From Paenibacillus terrigena DSM 21567 (GTDB taxonomy: Bacteria > Bacillota > Bacilli > Paenibacillales > Paenibacillaceae): a DNA stretch of 64,000 nt. Position 1 is the first letter of the stretch. Every line of letters starts with the position of its first letter. Position numbers and translations under genes: made by a program. The stretch spans positions 62,001 through 126,000 of the forward strand of contig NZ_KB895413.1 of NCBI RefSeq assembly GCF_000374845.1, in the 5' to 3' direction. Shown here one piece after another: positions 26,180-33,118 of the stretch. The notes beneath the pieces are model-generated. The model worked only from the letters and a program-made list of their open reading frames with translations, made no database searches and had not been told where the DNA came from.

Positions 26180-27373
26180 TCATTCACAGTCCCAGTCTCT
26201 TCTTACCATGACGGCTGCGCCAGACGCTACCGCGTCTTCTCCCAGCTCACCTGGGGAGAAGTTGGGTTGATAGGCAGGAGAGTAATAAATATTTTTCTTC
26301 GCCACATGCATGATCGTGTCGTAGATGACAGGATCTGCATGAATAAGTGGTCCTCCCAGAATCACTTGCTCAGGGTGGAGAACATTGATGAGGTTCGCGA
26401 CACCGATACCTAAGTAGGTTGCGGCTTGAATGAAATGCTCCTTCACGAGACGGTCTCCTTCAGCAAGTGCGTGGGTGAGCAAGTCGAAGTGGATTGCTTC
26501 CGGTTCATAGATGTGCAAGAGGGTATCCCGCCCCATTTTCACTTGTGTTCGCACTTGCTTCTCGAGGGCTTGAATGGATGCGTAAGCCTCCAGCGCGCCG
26601 TAGTTGCCGTCTTCTTGCAGACGTGGACCATCCGTCTGGATGATCATTTGTCCGAAGGAGCCTTCCAAGTCAAATGCACCACGAACAATCTGGCCATCAG
26701 ACATCATGGCTGAACGGAGTCCAACTCCCGCGTGAACATAGAGCATATGCTTCATCTGCTCGGCACGCAGCGCATAATGCTCGCCGATGAGCGCTGTGTT
26801 CGCACCATTATCCAGTTGGGCAGGAATACCGAGTCGTCTCGTCATCCATTCACAGATCGGGACATGCTGCCAACCTTCCGCAGGGAAGTGAAGCGGTGTC
26901 AAGATCATTCCGTTCGTCTGATCGAGCGGGCCTACAGCGCCGATGCCAATGCCGATGACAAGGCTTGGATGGATGCCGTGCTGATGCAGCATTTCTTCGA
27001 TTTGATCGGCGGCGCGCTCGAGCAATACTGTAGGGGTCATTTGCGCATCCATTTTCCAGCGGGTATAGGATAACCGGTTCATCTGAAGATCATAGAGCGC
27101 GACGGACGAACTTATCCGAGAGATTTCAAATCCAATCATGTATCGAAAAGTTGCATGAATTCGATAGAGGATCGGTTTCCTACCGCCGGTTGAACTACCG
27201 AATCCCGAAGCTTCAATAATGCCTTCAACAATCATCTCTTCCAATAGTCGTGTTAAGCTGCTGCTCGTGACGGCGAAGGCCTGAAGGAGATCCGCTTTGG
27301 ATACGGTATCCCGTGCTGCGATATAGTCGAATATGAGTTTCTTCGTCGTTGGTATTGCTAAGTTCAAATGCAT
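26180..27373 (-). CDS. ROK-family transcriptional regulator without the zinc cysteines
   Basis: About 397-residue NagC/XylR-type repressor: N-terminal winged helix (TVSKADLLQAFAVTSSSLTRLLEEMIVEGIIEASG) and a C-terminal ROK sugar-kinase-like domain (IGIGIGAVGPLD, VQLDN-type strand AQLDNGANTALIGEH, GIGVANLINVLHPEQVILGGPL). Two features are unusual: the ROK zinc motif (CGxxGCxE pattern) is replaced by EDGNYGALEAYAS with no cysteine, and the phosphate-binding DxGxT start is replaced by FEISRISSS. It is therefore a regulator, not a kinase. The start is ATG 27373, directly after a GTG; an upstream in-frame codon at 27394 lacks support. It is divergent from the chromate transporter genes. Confidence 0.88.
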   Translation of the reverse strand: MHLNLAIPTTKKLIFDYIAARDTVSKADLLQAFAVTSSSLTRLLEEMIVEGIIEASGFGSSTGGRKPILYRIHATFRYMIGFEISRISSSVALYDLQMNRLSYTRWKMDAQMTPTVLLERAADQIEEMLHQHGIHPSLVIGIGIGAVGPLDQTNGMILTPLHFPAEGWQHVPICEWMTRRLGIPAQLDNGANTALIGEHYALRAEQMKHMLYVHAGVGLRSAMMSDGQIVRGAFDLEGSFGQMIIQTDGPRLQEDGNYGALEAYASIQALEKQVRTQVKMGRDTLLHIYEPEAIHFDLLTHALAEGDRLVKEHFIQAATYLGIGVANLINVLHPEQVILGGPLIHADPVIYDTIMHVAKKNIYYSPAYQPNFSPGELGEDAVASGAAVMVRRDWDCE

Positions 27374-27489
27374 CACCGCCCATCTATTAACCAAGTAATC
27401 AGGTAGGATATGTATATTATAATTATACCGCTAGATTGCAGAGATTTCCAGCCTATGATTTTTCACTATGAACTTAATTCCATTTCATT

Positions 27490-27560
27490 ATAAACAACTC
27501 GGAATTAATGGTATAAGAAGTTCGTATCGAGGGTATAAACTTTCTTTAATGGTTGTTTAT
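27490..27560. promoter_or_regulatory. Separated inverted half-sites between ROK and chromate transporter genes
   Basis: ATAAACAAC (27490-27498) and GTTGTTTAT (27552-27560) are perfect complements 53 bases apart. XylR-type ROK repressors read TTAGTTTGTTT-like palindromes, so these may be half-sites for looping. AACTTAAT is also found twice (27473 and 27565 region). The rest of 27395-27640 is AT-rich promoter DNA. Confidence 0.3.
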
Positions 27561-27640
27561 CACAAACTTAATGTCAGAATGGAATAAAGATAGTATACTA
27601 TAAAAAGAGGAACTTGACTGCATGACTTGGAGGTGGGGAT

Positions 27641-28279
27641 GTGCGAACAACCGCATCGAAACAATTAAAAATATATACACAAATATTTTGGACTTTCTGC
27701 CGCATCGGCCCCTCAACGTTTGGTGGCGGTTATGCCATGATCCCAGGAATTGAACGAGAAGTCGTAGAGAAACACGGATGGATGCGAGAGGAAGAGATGA
27801 GTGATCTCGTCTCGATCGCAGGATCTGCGCCTGGCGGCGTGGGGGTGAACCTGGCAGCGTTCATTGGATACCGTCTCGCTGGTGTGATGGGAGCCATTCT
27901 CGCTGTTGCGGGTATTGCATTGCCTACGTTTTTTATCGTGTTCGCGCTTAGCTGGGGTTACTCGATGTTTCAGGATCATCCGAAAATCGAAGCGGCGCTT
28001 AAAGGGATCCAAGGCGGCGTGATTGCTCTAATTATTATTGCTGCCTACAAAATGGCCAAGACAGCCCTGTTCGATAAGACAACAGCAGCCGTTGGCATTA
28101 GTACGGTTGTTATGTTAATGATGACGCCTATTCATCCGATCTATTTGATTGCCATCGGACTTGTGATTGGTCTCGTTGCTGTGCAGGTGAAGAAGCATCT
28201 AGGCATGCAAGTGTATACAGAGCAGCGTGAATCCAAGCAACAGGAACCTGAGCCGATCTATCCGGAGTATTACATCTAA
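27641..28279 (+). CDS. Chromate transporter, N-terminal-type half (ChrA short form)
   Basis: 212-residue membrane protein with the CHR domain motif PSTFGGGYAMIPGIEREVVEKHGWM and the second motif VSIAGSAPGGVGVNLAAFIGYRLAG. Short-chain CHR proteins occur as pairs encoded by adjacent genes and form a two-part transporter thought to export chromate in antiport with sulfate; native substrate is often unknown. GTG 27641 follows GGAGGTGGGG. The partner begins 15 bases after the stop. B. subtilis YwrB/YwrA is the comparable pair. Confidence 0.9.
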   Translation: MRTTASKQLKIYTQIFWTFCRIGPSTFGGGYAMIPGIEREVVEKHGWMREEEMSDLVSIAGSAPGGVGVNLAAFIGYRLAGVMGAILAVAGIALPTFFIVFALSWGYSMFQDHPKIEAALKGIQGGVIALIIIAAYKMAKTALFDKTTAAVGISTVVMLMMTPIHPIYLIAIGLVIGLVAVQVKKHLGMQVYTEQRESKQQEPEPIYPEYYI

Positions 28280-28293
28280 CAGGAGTGAATGGC

Positions 28294-28827
28294 ATGTTAT
28301 GGCAATTATTTCTCGTCTTTATGAAAGTAGGGCTGATCTCCTTTGGTGGCGGATACGCCGTTATTACAATTATTGAGCATGAAGTCAATCTCAGGCATTG
28401 GATGAGTGCATCTGATTTTCAAGAAATTGTTGCGTTGGCGGGTATGGCACCAGGGCCGATCGCAACGAATAGTGCGACCTTAATCGGCTATCGAACGGCA
28501 GGGATTGGGGGTGCGATTAGCTCGACACTCGGCATGATCTTGCCATCATTAATTATTATCATTATTCTTGCAGCATGTTTTGGGCGGCTGCATCATAATC
28601 GATTTGTCAAATCTTCCTTTTATGGCCTCAGACCCATTGTGACAGGCCTTATCGCGTATGCAGCAATTCATTTTGGCCTATTATCGAGCTCGGAGCCGGG
28701 ATTAACTTGGTCGACGCTTGCTACATTGCTTATTTGCGCAGGATGTCTATACGGTATTATTCGGTTCAAAATGCATCCACTCATGGTTATTCTGGCCTCG
28801 GCCGCAGCAGGAGTCATTCTTTTCTAG
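28294..28827 (+). CDS. Chromate transporter, C-terminal-type half (ChrA short form)
   Basis: 177-residue partner of the preceding gene with CHR motifs ISFGGGYAVITIIEHEVNL and VALAGMAPGPIATNSATLIGYRTAG and six or so hydrophobic segments. ATG 28294 has AGGAG eight bases upstream; the in-frame GTG at 28285 overlaps that ribosome site. Translational coupling with the first half is likely given the spacing. Confidence 0.9.
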   Translation: MLWQLFLVFMKVGLISFGGGYAVITIIEHEVNLRHWMSASDFQEIVALAGMAPGPIATNSATLIGYRTAGIGGAISSTLGMILPSLIIIIILAACFGRLHHNRFVKSSFYGLRPIVTGLIAYAAIHFGLLSSSEPGLTWSTLATLLICAGCLYGIIRFKMHPLMVILASAAAGVILF

Positions 28828-28962
28828 TACAGTGTGCAGCTGTCTTGGGGAGGGTGGCTTTTTGTTTTTCGTAAAAGGATTTGTTTATTCATAGGACTTG
28901 GTGTCGAGCAAAAATTGGTATATGATGGTAGATGTGAACGTTTTGTGAAGGGAAGATGATGT

Positions 28963-29505
28963 ATGACGACTTACGTAGCGCTGCTGAGAGGGATTAATGT
29001 CAGTGGTCAAAAAATAATAAAGATGGAGCATTTACGGCAAATATTCGAAGCTCTGCCGGTGCATAACGTACGGACGTATATTCAGAGCGGCAATGTGCTC
29101 TTTGAGGCAGAAGAACAACCGACAGATATTTTATCGGCACAGATTGAACAGACACTTCGCGATTCGCTGGGCTATGACGTACGAACTGTCGTCCGATCAT
29201 CGGAGGAGCTTGCGGAGGTAATCGGAAGAAATCCGTATGCAGGCGAAGAGCAAGGTGAGAAGGAGAAAATATATGTGACTTTTCTGTCTGCACTGCCATC
29301 GGAATCGAATATTGCACAGCTCATGACGTTCAAGAGTGAAGTCGATGATTTTCAGGTTTCTGGGCATGAGGTCTATATTCGATGTCGCGAGAGCTATGGC
29401 AAATCAATCTATTCGAATAATTTCATGGAGAAGAAGCTAGGGGTGGCCGCAACGACACGCAACTGGGCGACCGTTAATAAATTGCTAGCACTTGCAAAGG
29501 CCTAG
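28963..29505 (+). CDS. DUF1697-family protein
   Basis: 180-residue soluble protein with the DUF1697 signature MTTYVALLRGINVSGQK, then VRTYIQSGNVLFEAEE and the C-terminal NNFMEKKLGVAATTRNWATVNKLLAL. The fold is a two-domain alpha/beta ferredoxin-like arrangement in solved relatives; no activity is established. GAAGGGAAG precedes the ATG. The YdeI-like gene begins about 30 bases after its stop, and the two small proteins are often seen near each other in Bacillales (recollection). Confidence 0.88.
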   Translation: MTTYVALLRGINVSGQKIIKMEHLRQIFEALPVHNVRTYIQSGNVLFEAEEQPTDILSAQIEQTLRDSLGYDVRTVVRSSEELAEVIGRNPYAGEEQGEKEKIYVTFLSALPSESNIAQLMTFKSEVDDFQVSGHEVYIRCRESYGKSIYSNNFMEKKLGVAATTRNWATVNKLLALAKA

Positions 29506-29534
29506 TAAAAAATAACGTGAAAGGAACGATGACG

Positions 29535-30119
29535 ATGGCGAACAAAGGAAACGAGTACACGTTATTGTATGTGGCCGATCCAGAGGCATGGACGACATGG
29601 CTGGAAGATCATCATGCGACCTCGACTGGCGTGCGACTGCAGATTGCGAAGAAAGGTGCGACCCGAACGACGCCAACGTATAGCGAAGCATTGGATTGCG
29701 CGCTCTGTTACGGGTGGATCGACAGTCAGAAGGAGAGTTATGACGAAGAATTCTATATTCAGCGATTCGGCCCTCGATCATCTCGGAGTATCTGGTCCCA
29801 GGTCAACAAAGATAAGGTGACACGTCTGATCGCGGAAGGTCGAATGAAGCCTGCAGGCATGCAAGCCATTGAACAGGCGAAGGCCAATGGACGATGGGAT
29901 GCGGCATACGCCCCGCAGAGCGAGAATCAGGTGCCTGAGGATCTGGAGGCTGCTCTGAATCAGAACAGTAAGGCTAAGGCATTCTTCGAGACGCTAAACC
30001 GTACGAACCGATTTGCGATCACGTTCCGGTTGCAGAATGCCAAGAAGCCGGAGACGCGGAAGAAGCGGTTGGACCAGTTCATTGCCATGCTGGAAGCTGG
30101 GGAGAAGATATATCCATAG
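29535..30119 (+). CDS. YdeI/OmpD-associated-like protein
   Basis: About 194-residue protein of the YdeI-type family, recognised from LLYVADPEAWTTWLEDHHATSTGVRLQIAKKG, the CYGWIDSQKESYDEEFYIQRFGPR block and C-terminal FETLNRTNRFAITFRLQNAKKPETRKKRLDQFI. Some relatives are described as bacteriocin-protection proteins; a role here is unknown. Start candidates are ATG 29529 and 29535; the latter has better spacing to GAAAGGA. Confidence 0.78.
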   Translation: MANKGNEYTLLYVADPEAWTTWLEDHHATSTGVRLQIAKKGATRTTPTYSEALDCALCYGWIDSQKESYDEEFYIQRFGPRSSRSIWSQVNKDKVTRLIAEGRMKPAGMQAIEQAKANGRWDAAYAPQSENQVPEDLEAALNQNSKAKAFFETLNRTNRFAITFRLQNAKKPETRKKRLDQFIAMLEAGEKIYP

Positions 30120-30135
30120 GGATTGAATAAGGTCG

Positions 30136-30160
30136 GCCAGGATTCTGGCGGGCTTTTTTT
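30136..30160 (+). terminator. Intrinsic terminator after YdeI-like gene
   Basis: GCCAG / CTGGC stem with loop GATT, then GGGC and seven T. Confidence 0.75.
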
Positions 30161-30186
30161 GTGTTCAATAATTTAATTCTTTTTTC

Positions 30187-30246
30187 TTGACTTTTGGGTA
30201 GGTGATAGATATATAATGAATTCATTAATCGTAAACATTACCATTA
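30187..30246 (+). promoter_or_regulatory. Promoter with Zur box before yciC-like gene
   Basis: TTGACT (30187-30192) and TATAAT (30212-30217), 19 bases apart. A Zur-like box centred on 30236 (TCGTAAACATTACCA, with flanks 30226-30246) matches 16 of 20 fixed positions of the B. subtilis Zur consensus. It lies just after the -10, fitting zinc-dependent repression. Confidence 0.75.
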
Positions 30247-30267
30247 AGAAATGATAAGGAGTGTACT

Positions 30268-31479
30268 ATGACAGAAAATAGAATTCCGGTTACCGTATTA
30301 AGCGGGTATTTAGGTTCCGGTAAAACGACGGTGCTCAATCATGTGCTCAATAATCGACAAGGCTTGAAGGTTGCTGTCATCGTCAATGATATGAGTGAGG
30401 TCAATATCGATGCCGAACTCGTGAAGTCAGGCACCAATCTATCGAGGACAGATGAGAAACTAGTCGAGATATCGAATGGCTGTATCTGCTGCACATTGCG
30501 GGATGATCTCTTGGTCGAAGTTGAACGGCTTGCAAAGGATGGGAGATTCGACTATATTCTCATTGAATCGAGCGGAATTAGTGAACCGGTGCCTGTCGCA
30601 CAGACGTTCAGTTACGAAGACCCGGAGTCGGGCATTAATCTTCCTGAGCTCGCGAAGTTGGACTGTCTCGTGACCGTTGTGGATGCTAATCGCTTCTGGC
30701 ATGATTTCTCCTCGGGTGAGACGCTGTTAGATCGTGAACAGGCTGTCGGTGAAGGGGACCATCGGGACGTCGTGGATCTGCTCATTGATCAGATTGAGAC
30801 CTGTGATATCTTAATCTTGAACAAATGCGATCTTGTCGATGAAGCAGGATTAAAGACGTTAGTGGGCGTGCTGCGTAAGCTACAGCCGGATGCTAAAATC
30901 ATTCAGACGGTGAACGGTCAGGTGGATCCGAGCGAGATTTTGAATACAGGACGATTCGATTTCGAACAAGCCAGTATGTCCGCAGGCTGGATTCAAGAAC
31001 TCCAAAAGGAGCATCATACACCAGAGACGGATGAGTACGGCATTAGCAGCTTCGTCTATCGTCGGAGAAGACCTTTTCATCCTGAGCGGTTCGCTGATTT
31101 TATGTCGGATTGGCCAGAAGAGGTTGTCCGGGCGAAAGGCATCGTATGGCTCGCGGCCAAAGACGATGTCGCTGCCAACCTAAGCCAAGCCAGCTCATCG
31201 ATTCAATTTGGGCCAGCAGGATATTGGGTTGCGTCGCTGCCGAAGCTGGATCAAGAATATATTCTAAGCACGGAACCCGATGTATTGAAGAAATGGGATC
31301 CCACTTGGGGGGACCGGATGAATGAGGTTGTGTTCATTGGTATAGCGATGGATCAAGCGGAAATTGAAGACCAGCTCGATCATTGTCTCGTCGATGAAGC
31401 AGAGCTATTGCAAGACTGGTCGCAATTTGAGAATCCGCTACCTTGGCCGGTAGACGCGTTGCTGCAAGAGCAAGGATAG
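30268..31479 (+). CDS. yciC: YciC/COG0523-type zinc-linked GTPase metallochaperone
   Basis: 403-residue G3E GTPase of the CobW/YciC group. Walker [10 protein letters not shown] is at residues 13-21, the metal-binding CxCC motif GCICC is near residue 73, the switch SSGISEP near 100 and the base-recognition NKCD near 188; the C-terminal CobW domain carries a Trp-rich segment. In B. subtilis the Zur-controlled homologue helps deliver zinc to GTP cyclohydrolase under zinc starvation; the same role is inferred from the Zur box upstream. A GATAAGGAG site precedes the ATG. A second, perfect Zur box lies just after its stop. Confidence 0.92.
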   Translation: MTENRIPVTVLSGYLGSGKTTVLNHVLNNRQGLKVAVIVNDMSEVNIDAELVKSGTNLSRTDEKLVEISNGCICCTLRDDLLVEVERLAKDGRFDYILIESSGISEPVPVAQTFSYEDPESGINLPELAKLDCLVTVVDANRFWHDFSSGETLLDREQAVGEGDHRDVVDLLIDQIETCDILILNKCDLVDEAGLKTLVGVLRKLQPDAKIIQTVNGQVDPSEILNTGRFDFEQASMSAGWIQELQKEHHTPETDEYGISSFVYRRRRPFHPERFADFMSDWPEEVVRAKGIVWLAAKDDVAANLSQASSSIQFGPAGYWVASLPKLDQEYILSTEPDVLKKWDPTWGDRMNEVVFIGIAMDQAEIEDQLDHCLVDEAELLQDWSQFENPLPWPVDALLQEQG

Positions 31480-31496
31480 TGTTTATTCACCTTCTT

Positions 31497-31517
31497 AAAT
31501 CGTAATTATTACGATTT
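31497..31517. promoter_or_regulatory. Perfect 21-bp Zur box downstream of yciC-like gene
   Basis: Two perfect 10-base arms (AAATCGTAAT and its complement) flank a single T, identical to the B. subtilis Zur consensus. It sits 18 bases after the yciC stop and before a terminator, not in front of an obvious zinc gene. Confidence 0.85.
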
Positions 31518-31548
31518 TTGTGCACGTGCGATATTAACGAACTAGATC

Positions 31549-31600
31549 AATATTGGATCAGCCAATATGTGGGCTCTATGAGCAGCGTATTGGCTTTTTT
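31549..31600 (+). terminator. Terminator with a mutually exclusive upstream hairpin (attenuator-like)
   Basis: AGCCAATA (31560-31567) pairs with TATTGGCT (31588-31595), followed by six T: a standard terminator. The same left arm can instead pair with ATATTGG (31550-31556) as ATATTGG-ATCAG-CCAATAT, which would prevent the terminator. The arrangement resembles transcription attenuation, but may be coincidental. Confidence 0.6.
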
Positions 31601-31665
31601 CATGTTCACGCCAGGTAATAAGTGGTATTATTAGGGATTGATGGGTGATATAAGGAGGGAATAGT

Positions 31666-32181
31666 GTGATTGTTTGGATTAATGGCGCATTTGGCGCAGG
31701 AAAGACGGAGACGGCGAATGCACTTCATCAGAGGGTTCCGAATTCATTCGTCTATGATCCGGAGAATGCGGGGTATTACATTAGAGCAAGCTTGCCAGAG
31801 GAGCTTCAGCTGGATGATTTCCAGCATCATCCCGAGTGGCGCGAAATCAATTATACGATGTTATCCAAAATGGAACGATCGTATTCTGGATTGACCATTG
31901 TTCCTATGACTTTGGTGAATCCCGAATATTATGAAGAGATTATCGGGAGATTGCGAGCTGACGGTGTGATCGTACAGCACTTTACACTCCGTGTGTCGAG
32001 AGAAGTATTGCTTCAGCGTCTAGCACAGCGAGGTGATGGGCCAGAATCATGGCCTGCGAAGCAAATTGAACGTTGCATGGAAGGACTCTCGTCCTCGATA
32101 TTCGAACAATATATGGATACAGATGAAATAACGACAGACCAAGTCGTGAACCGAATTGTAGATTTGGCGGGTCTTGGCTAG
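31666..32181 (+). CDS. tmrB: TmrB-like ATP-binding protein
   Basis: 171-residue P-loop protein closely matching the pattern of B. subtilis TmrB, an ATP-binding membrane-associated protein that gives tunicamycin resistance when overproduced. Walker A WINGAFGAGKTETA is at residues 4-17, then VYDPENAGYYIR, the middle TIVPMTLVNPEYYEEIIGRLR, and the late HFTLRVSREVLLQRLAQRGDG and AAKQIERC-type segment. It is somewhat shorter than TmrB (about 197) at the C-terminus. The native role is probably nucleotide-sugar or kinase-like; resistance is only known family background. GTG 31666 follows AGGAGGG. Confidence 0.82.
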   Translation: MIVWINGAFGAGKTETANALHQRVPNSFVYDPENAGYYIRASLPEELQLDDFQHHPEWREINYTMLSKMERSYSGLTIVPMTLVNPEYYEEIIGRLRADGVIVQHFTLRVSREVLLQRLAQRGDGPESWPAKQIERCMEGLSSSIFEQYMDTDEITTDQVVNRIVDLAGLG

Positions 32182-32202
32182 ATATAAAAGGAGGGAGTCT
32201 GA

Positions 32203-32583
32203 AGGGACCCTTTTGGTGGACTGGGGTTTGGTGGACCGTCTATTTTTGTTCAAGTCGTAAAAACAATTGTCATATTGGGATTCATAGGTGCATTTATTTA
32301 TTTCATCGTTAATGCGGTTGGTGCAGCAGGGAAGTGGTCATCGAATAATGCTTCAGATTTGGTTACAAGACCATGCAAGGTCGTCGCGAAGCGTTCCAAG
32401 GTCTGGGGCGGATCCGGTGATTTCAGCGCCAATACAGATTACTTCATTACCTTTGAGTTCGAGGATCGTTCCAGGCTCGAGCTTCAAATTCGAAATGAGC
32501 AATATGGGCTAATTGTTGAAGGTGATGTTGGAGAAGTACGTTATCAAGGGACCCGATTCAAACATTTTGAACGGAAGCTGTAA
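32203..32583 (+). pseudogene. DUF2500-family membrane protein with no valid start codon
   Basis: The frame is open from just after an in-frame TGA at 32200 and encodes about 126 residues: DPFGGLGFGGPSIFVQVVK, one membrane helix (TIVILGFIGAFIYFIVNAVG), then the DUF2500 domain (CKVVAKRSKVWGGSG, YFITFEFEDRSRLELQI, EQYGLIVEGDVGEVRYQGTRFKHFER). A strong AAAGGAGGG ends eight bases before codon 32203-32205, but that codon is AGG, where ATG would be expected. The first TTG in frame (32275) cuts the helix and has no ribosome site. The body of the gene is intact, so loss of the start is recent, or a rare start is used. Confidence 0.7.
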
Positions 32584-32643
32584 AAGTCTAAGCGATGGTG
32601 GTATTCTCACTGAGAATGAATTTCAGTTTTTATGAAAAAAGGG

Positions 32644-32688
32644 TTGCAATCGACTACAAATCCGTTATAATGATGATAATGATTATCA
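32644..32688 (+). promoter_or_regulatory. Promoter with perfect Fur box
   Basis: TTGCAA (32644-32649), 16-base spacer, TATAAT (32666-32671). The Fur box TGATAATGATTATCA (32674-32688) is a perfect 7-1-7 match and starts three bases after the -10, where Fur would block transcription in iron-replete cells. Confidence 0.85.
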
Positions 32689-32716
32689 TTCTAAAGTAAT
32701 GCGAGGTGTGGTTGAC

Positions 32717-32845
32717 GTGGAATATTTGCTTCCGATAACATCATCATGTTTGCTGCTTCTAGGCGCTGTATGTATGTTCATTTCGATGAAGAATGATCAG
32801 CGGATGAGACAGAGCTTCAAGAAGAGCCGTAGCGTGGTTTCCTAG
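32717..32845 (+). CDS. Fur-controlled 42-residue membrane peptide
   Basis: Short ORF from GTG 32717, with GAGGTG nine bases upstream. It encodes one hydrophobic helix (LLPITSSCLLLLGAVCMFIS) followed by a strongly basic tail (MKNDQRMRQSFKKSRS). The only gene between a perfect Fur box promoter and a strong terminator, so it is expected to be made in iron starvation. It is not alignable by eye with the B. subtilis small Fur-regulated proteins FbpA, FbpB or FbpC, though size and basic charge are similar. Function unknown. Confidence 0.7.
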   Translation: MEYLLPITSSCLLLLGAVCMFISMKNDQRMRQSFKKSRSVVS

Positions 32846-32873
32846 TCACCGCATCGATGCAGTGAGAATACAT

Positions 32874-32932
32874 ATCCCCAACAGATGGCATGAACGATTT
32901 ATCGTCATGTCGATTTGTTGGGGATTTTTTTT
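32874..32932 (+). terminator. Long hairpin terminator after the Fur-controlled ORF
   Basis: ATCCCCAACA / TGTTGGGGAT outer stem, inner CATGAACGAT / ATCGTCATG stem with one bulge, then eight T. Confidence 0.9.
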
Positions 32933-32933
32933 G

Positions 32934-32970
32934 TTTACATCTGCTGATTCCTAGATTATAATAATTATAA
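32934..32970 (+). promoter_or_regulatory. Promoter with perfect PerR box for the iron exporter
   Basis: TTTACA (32934-32939), 17-base spacer, TATAAT (32957-32962). The PerR box TTATAATAATTATAA (32956-32970) is a perfect 7-1-7 consensus overlapping the -10. B. subtilis pfeT is also PerR-controlled. Confidence 0.85.
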
Positions 32971-33011
32971 ATAAGTTTCACGAAGTAAACTTTGTTGCGT
33001 AGTGTAAAAAT

Positions 33012-33101
33012 GAATATCATTCTCAATCATGCTGCTTTCCTACCCAGGGAAGCAGCATGCGTCTTATTTAGGGTATTAACAACGAATCTCATTCTCAATG
33101 A
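33012..33101 (+). promoter_or_regulatory. Leader with two Fur-like motifs and a hairpin
   Basis: GAATATCATTCTCAATCA (33012-33029) and GAATCTCATTCTCAATGA (33084-33101) are near-identical direct repeats. The complement of the first matches a Fur 7-1-7 core at 12 of 14 positions, the second at about 10. Between them CATGCTGCTTTCC pairs with GGGAAGCAGCATG (33028-33059). Both lie downstream of the PerR promoter. Confidence 0.5.
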
Positions 33102-33118
33102 CAAAGGGGATAATCATG

